Source: Limnephilus marmoratus
Taxonomy: Eukaryota; Arthropoda; Insecta; Trichoptera; Limnephilidae
DNA: 64,000 nt
Assembly (NCBI GenBank): GCA_917880885.1
Contig: OU862928.1
Location: 38,924,962 to 38,988,961 of the forward strand
Direction of reading: 5' to 3'
This document shows, piece after piece, positions 63,201-64,000 of the stretch. The translations under genes and the position numbers were made by a program. The notes below the pieces were generated by a model that saw only the letters and a program-made list of their open reading frames with translations, did no database searches and was not told the origin of the DNA. Each line of letters begins with the position of its first letter. Position 1 is the first letter of the stretch.

Positions 63201-64000
63201 ATACTTTGGTGACAACATCCTTCGTAATTTTTTTTCAACGGTCGAGTGTCACCCCCCTATCGGGTGGCACCCGGGGCGGTCCGTCCCCCCCACCGCACCC
63301 CTCGCTACCCCACAAATTTCTAGTTTTTAATAAATGAAAACCATTATTTCCTCTAAAATCATAAGATTTATAAGTAGGTACTAACGAACCTATCTACTTA
63401 ATTATAAACCGAACATTGTTAAATTTAAAATAAAGAGTAATAATTATACATTAGTTCAAGGAAACGTATCTATCTCAATGATAATTCTTTTATCAGACTT
63501 TCTTTAGACAGGTAGATACCATAGTATTGAACAGTTTCAAATAAAAAGTCCAAAAAGCAGGACTATTTCACTTTTTAAAAATGAATATTTTAAAAACCAT
63601 TAAAACAGCAATGATCTTGAATCGGAAACGAAACGTACAAGCAAACGCACATACAGATGAAATACATATAATACGGTGGAGTTAAAACAGAACTTCGCTA
63701 CGCTCAGTTAATTATAATTTGAAATAGATTCACCAGTTGCCCGCTTATACCACTAGTTTCAAGACACCGTGTATTGCGTTAGTTTTGTGAAGTAACACCT
63801 TAAAGACGCTGAAATCTTTAAAGCCTGATCGTTCAAATATCAAAGCACTACGTTTGTCTATGTCCATCGTTGCGGTCATTATTTCAAATAAAAAACGAGT
63901 TGAATTTTAAAATAAAGGAACAATAAACTCACCCAGTCCAATTAAAGGCAGAACACAACACCCACTGGTCACTCACTAGATTTACAGAATACCCCTCCCA
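51053..64000 (-). CDS. Serine protease homolog (S1 fold), five visible exons, partial
   Basis: Predicted secreted or extracellular chymotrypsin-fold protein. Insects use such catalytically dead homologs as cofactors or binding proteins, for example in prophenoloxidase cascades. Exons: 64000-63933, 60322-60161, 58975-58870, 55149-55012, 51235-51053. Each intron starts GT and ends AG, and phases 2, 2, 0, 0 are matched on both sides. The visible product is ~217 residues, with the N-terminus (signal peptide, any clip domain, activation site) beyond the window. His57 motif: CSAFN (TAAHC in active enzymes). Asp102 motif: NDIALLRL, intact. Ser195 motif: C-LHSYSGSPL (CQGDSGGPL in active enzymes). Cys42 and Cys58 are both missing. 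The C-terminus PWIEGIVWPES is typical of clip-domain-type proteases. Introns total ~12.3 kb and contain transposons. The homolog reading is strong; the specific role is unknown. Confidence 0.88.
52115..52262 (-). repeat. SINE-B 3' fragment in intron 4
   Basis: 'gcacaagagtcccaactgct' and 'tggcatccccaattggggta' reproduce the SINE-B 3' end in reverse. Confidence 0.75.
52935..53964 (+). pseudogene. piggyBac-like (PGBD4-like) transposase remnant
   Basis: Part 1 (52950-53055): SVKTAVELFNVGLYFIGLVK, then TAHSFYPVTE, the segment after the second catalytic Asp. It is cut by a MITE. Part 2 (53390-53964): RRWDDEGNLFYREVDRPKLV, a YFDGTAAIDIHNYIRQ motif with the third-Asp equivalent, then KAWGTHKWEHRIYASILGII and a C-terminal zinc finger RKCIVCSRVNKKQQKASYFC, KTCSPRCVLCSPQTGRNC, FTYH, ending at a stop at 53962-53964. 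The N-terminal half with the first catalytic Asp is absent. It cannot be active. Confidence 0.82.
53060..53280. mobile_element. MITE inside the piggyBac-like transposase
   Basis: Inverted ends: 'gtagaccgcacacgtcagac' (53065) and, reversed from 'tctgacatttgcgccgggcc' (53254), GTAGGCCCGGCGCAAATGTC. The interior 'ggatcagacaaaaatcgatt' mirrors 'aatcgaattttgtcgg'. Target duplication not identified. Superfamily unknown. Confidence 0.65.
54735..54978 (-). repeat. Rep-C copy in intron 4
   Basis: Close relative of 43085-43345. In this copy the minus-strand frame KLNPFTHFP is interrupted by stops. It ends within ~35 bp of the exon 4 donor. Confidence 0.7.
55012..55149 (-). CDS. Protease homolog exon: Cys168-Cys191 region
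   Basis: Acceptor aatatttcag, donor gtatgt. It encodes TSMQRVTQEECSKVFSTGSF, GHPNGTKHNVEICSRPVN and PVTTGGCL, giving Cys168 (EEC), Cys182 (EIC) and Cys191 (GGC). 138 bp, phase 0 at both ends. A Rep-C insertion lies only ~35 bp inside the following intron. Confidence 0.9.
55260..55440 (-). mobile_element. LINE 3'-UTR insertion in intron 3
   Basis: A short 5'-truncated LINE tail: the conserved stem-loop (55303-55348) then 'aatatattatacctttgtaa' and an A-run (T-run at 55260-55266 on the plus strand). No coding part remains. Confidence 0.65.
55303..55348 (-). other. Conserved LINE 3'-UTR stem-loop (copy 5)
   Basis: Minus-strand stem TGTCCTCTACA / TGTGGAGGACA (11 pairs including one G-T wobble), loop 'acacaggtgaactcctag'. 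Confidence 0.8.
55730..55876 (+). mobile_element. Candidate short solo LTR
   Basis: It begins TGTGGCGGCTACGTCACGG and ends CTCCCGCACA (TG...CA). It contains a TATA-like 'ctcatatatatta' and 'caataaataaacc' (AATAAA) in LTR order. No flanking duplication found (aggca / cttac), and no internal retroelement. Confidence 0.35.
55924..58361 (+). mobile_element. DNA transposon of unrecognised superfamily (2438 bp)
   Basis: Terminal inverted repeats CTAAGGCGGAAC (55924-55935) and GTTCCACCTTAG (58350-58361), extended imperfectly by A/T-runs. A 4-bp duplication TGTA lies at 55920-55923 and 58362-58365. It contains a decayed transposase-like gene on the plus strand. Four-bp duplications occur in Sola and some other superfamilies; I cannot assign it. 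It occupies most of intron 3. Confidence 0.75.
56680..58030 (+). pseudogene. Transposon protein of unknown family, decayed
   Basis: The longest frame (56891-57559) includes VVDGCNGTNTNAGKVRGVIH, PLQWIICLLHANELPLRHLF, LDGPIAGPKSFAGQIDKALE, LTTDQKYLQEITTAVINGSC and LSHARWLTIANRILRLNIST. Upstream a Cys-rich patch (CKCKEFVSCTC, then EQHFLEDQRTNRQK) is in other frames. Downstream frames continue with STNDPVIIRNSYFAHPENLL-like residues (57570), MRLPCHTQAVERSVKVVTKA (57865) and a basic end near 58015. Proteins with this H-A-N-E-L-P-L-R-H core are, to my memory, common repeated hypothetical proteins in arthropods. Catalytic residues are not known to me; candidate acidic residues are in VVDGCNGT and YLDGP. 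Confidence 0.72.
58400..58740 (-). pseudogene. hAT transposase C-terminal fragment (ZBED5-like)
   Basis: Minus-strand frame 58674-58417: FHAKDLGEFCCSLIQAYPLL, VKRAMSALIPFAATYLCEAG, FSVLVSTKTKNHNRLNVADD, MRLALSKTIPQFNVLI. This is the hAT dimerisation domain (P-F-x-T-T-Y-L-C-E-x-G-F-S and N-R-L-x-x-x-D-D-x-R-L-A-L). Only the C-terminus is present. It lies in intron 3 and is a possible relative of the source of the hAT MITEs at 5738 and 20300. Confidence 0.88.
58870..58975 (-). CDS. Protease homolog exon: Cys122 region
   Basis: Acceptor aatttcag, donor gttaga (weaker than consensus). It encodes VKFRNRILPVCLHTGTPLPN and SGFIFIGYEDSTQFK. The I-x-PVCL motif carries the Cys that normally bridges to the light chain or clip domain. 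The usual GWG motif reads GYE. Confidence 0.9.
59385..59580 (-). repeat. SINE-B head fragment in intron 2
   Basis: Reversed body 'agtatcttccactctggaac' and reversed tRNA-like head 'cgaattcgaatttgcgacct'. The B-box is mutated. Confidence 0.65.
59619..60090 (+). repeat. Tandem array, four ~120-bp units with tRNA-like motif
   Basis: Units start at 59619, 59739, 59851 and 59971 (periods 120, 112, 120) and are almost identical. Each holds 'ggttcgggagatagctcagt' and 'tgctatagtaaactcccgaa'. GGGAGATAGCTCAGTTG resembles a tRNA 5' half with A-box, and the flanking 'gttcggga' / 'tcccgaac' form a stem. The unit has no B-box like SINE-B. It lies in intron 2. Confidence 0.9.
60161..60322 (-). CDS. Protease homolog exon: catalytic Asp102 region
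   Basis: Acceptor tgttttag, donor gtaagt. It begins SNNVNLFVGLGGTYTPQYNP, continues GVTKLHIHPLYN and ends YNDIALLRLDR. The NDIALLRL motif holds the catalytic Asp and is the clearest family marker. 162 bp, phase 2 at both ends. Confidence 0.93.
60323..62331. other. Intron 1, AT-rich, no feature recognised
   Basis: Homopolymer-rich AT sequence. No exon, element or repeat family recognised. Confidence 0.5.
62336..62927 (-). mobile_element. piggyBac-type element, heavily deleted (592 bp)
   Basis: TTAA at 62332-62335 and 62928-62931. Ends CCCTAGCTCACTAA and, reversed from 'ttagtgatctatg', CATAGATCACTAA (one base shorter). It contains only the C-terminal piece of a transposase on the minus strand. 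A palindrome 'aaagatattcaaatatcttt' lies at ~62838. It is in intron 1. Confidence 0.8.
62515..62645 (-). pseudogene. piggyBac transposase C-terminal zinc-binding domain
   Basis: Minus-strand reading YVCPYKKRRATKYSCHSCRK, AICSKHTVPTCNDCKD, stop. The C-x-K-x-R-R-x-T-x-x-x-C-x-x-C-x-x-x-x-C-x-x-H-x-x-x-x-C-x-x-C layout is the piggyBac cysteine-rich domain, here with all key Cys and His. The rest of the protein is deleted. Confidence 0.85.
62976..63322. mobile_element. hAT-like MITE, 'cagtggcgtagc' family
   Basis: Starts 'cagtggcgtagcatgggtgg' and ends 'cacccctcgctaccccac', which reversed gives 'gtggggtagcgaggggtg'. The segment 'gggtggcacccggggcgg' occurs near both ends in direct orientation (62986 and 63262). 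No clear 8-bp duplication. Confidence 0.5.
63323..63932. other. Intron 1, part next to exon 1; no feature recognised
   Basis: AT-rich; nothing recognised. Confidence 0.5.
63933..64000 (-). CDS. Protease homolog exon 1 (visible part): His57 region
   Basis: Reads WEGYSVNLVSDQWVLCSAFN, then WTG. The VSDQWVL core matches the 'ISDRWVL' strand before the catalytic His. The next five residues are CSAFN where TAAHC is expected, so His57 is Phe and Cys58 is Asn. The position of Cys42 is Ser or Tyr. Donor gtgagt at 63932; the exon ends in phase 2 (GG of a Gly codon). It continues off the right edge. Confidence 0.85.

Overview
The window looks like nuclear DNA of an arthropod, most likely an insect. 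It is AT-rich, its introns are full of transposons, and it carries Helitron-like, piggyBac, hAT, PIF/Harbinger, Penelope-like, SINE and many jockey/CR1-type LINE copies. Nothing points to a bacterium or virus. I cannot name the order from sequence alone.

Only one host gene is convincing. It is a chymotrypsin-fold (S1) serine protease homolog on the minus strand, entering from beyond the right edge. Five exons are visible at 64000-63933, 60322-60161, 58975-58870, 55149-55012 and 51235-51053. All four introns have GT/AG ends and all intron phases agree. The catalytic Asp region is intact (NDIALLRL). The His57 motif reads CSAFN instead of TAAHC, the Cys42-Cys58 pair is gone, and the Ser195 motif reads YSGSP instead of DSGGP, so the product is probably a pseudoprotease. 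A recognisable transposon lies in every intron.

The remaining ~50 kb (1-51000) is a transposon graveyard. Landmarks are: a piggyBac (3657-5011, TTAA duplication) inside one arm of a foldback element; a split Helitron-like element (7136-9617) with a complete relative at 10738-11316; a jockey/CR1-type LINE at 17960-19790; a three-level nest (hAT in LINE in Helitron-like element, 21593-23840); a Penelope-like element with GIY-YIG endonuclease and two hammerhead-like motifs (25350-26600); a LINE at 26940-29485 broken only by a 74-bp insertion; a 35-bp minisatellite (33116-33712); and a Harbinger-type element (36689-38188) split by a LINE. Two SINE-like families recur throughout. SINE-A (~400 bp) shares its 3' tail with a LINE at 38257-38905. 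SINE-B has a tRNA-like head.

Region 51-64 kb is the protease-homolog gene. Its introns hold a piggyBac-like element with a TTAG duplication (52488-54261), a LINE tail, a 2.4-kb DNA transposon of a family I cannot name (55924-58361, TGTA duplication), a hAT transposase remnant, a four-copy tandem array with a tRNA-like motif (59619-60090) and a deleted piggyBac (62336-62927).

The most original signal is a stem-loop near the 3' ends of five LINE copies. The loop sequence is conserved while the stems differ completely yet stay paired. Element boundaries not tied to a stated target-site duplication are approximate. 'SINE-A', 'SINE-B', 'Rep-C', 'Rep-D' and 'Rep-E' are names used only here.
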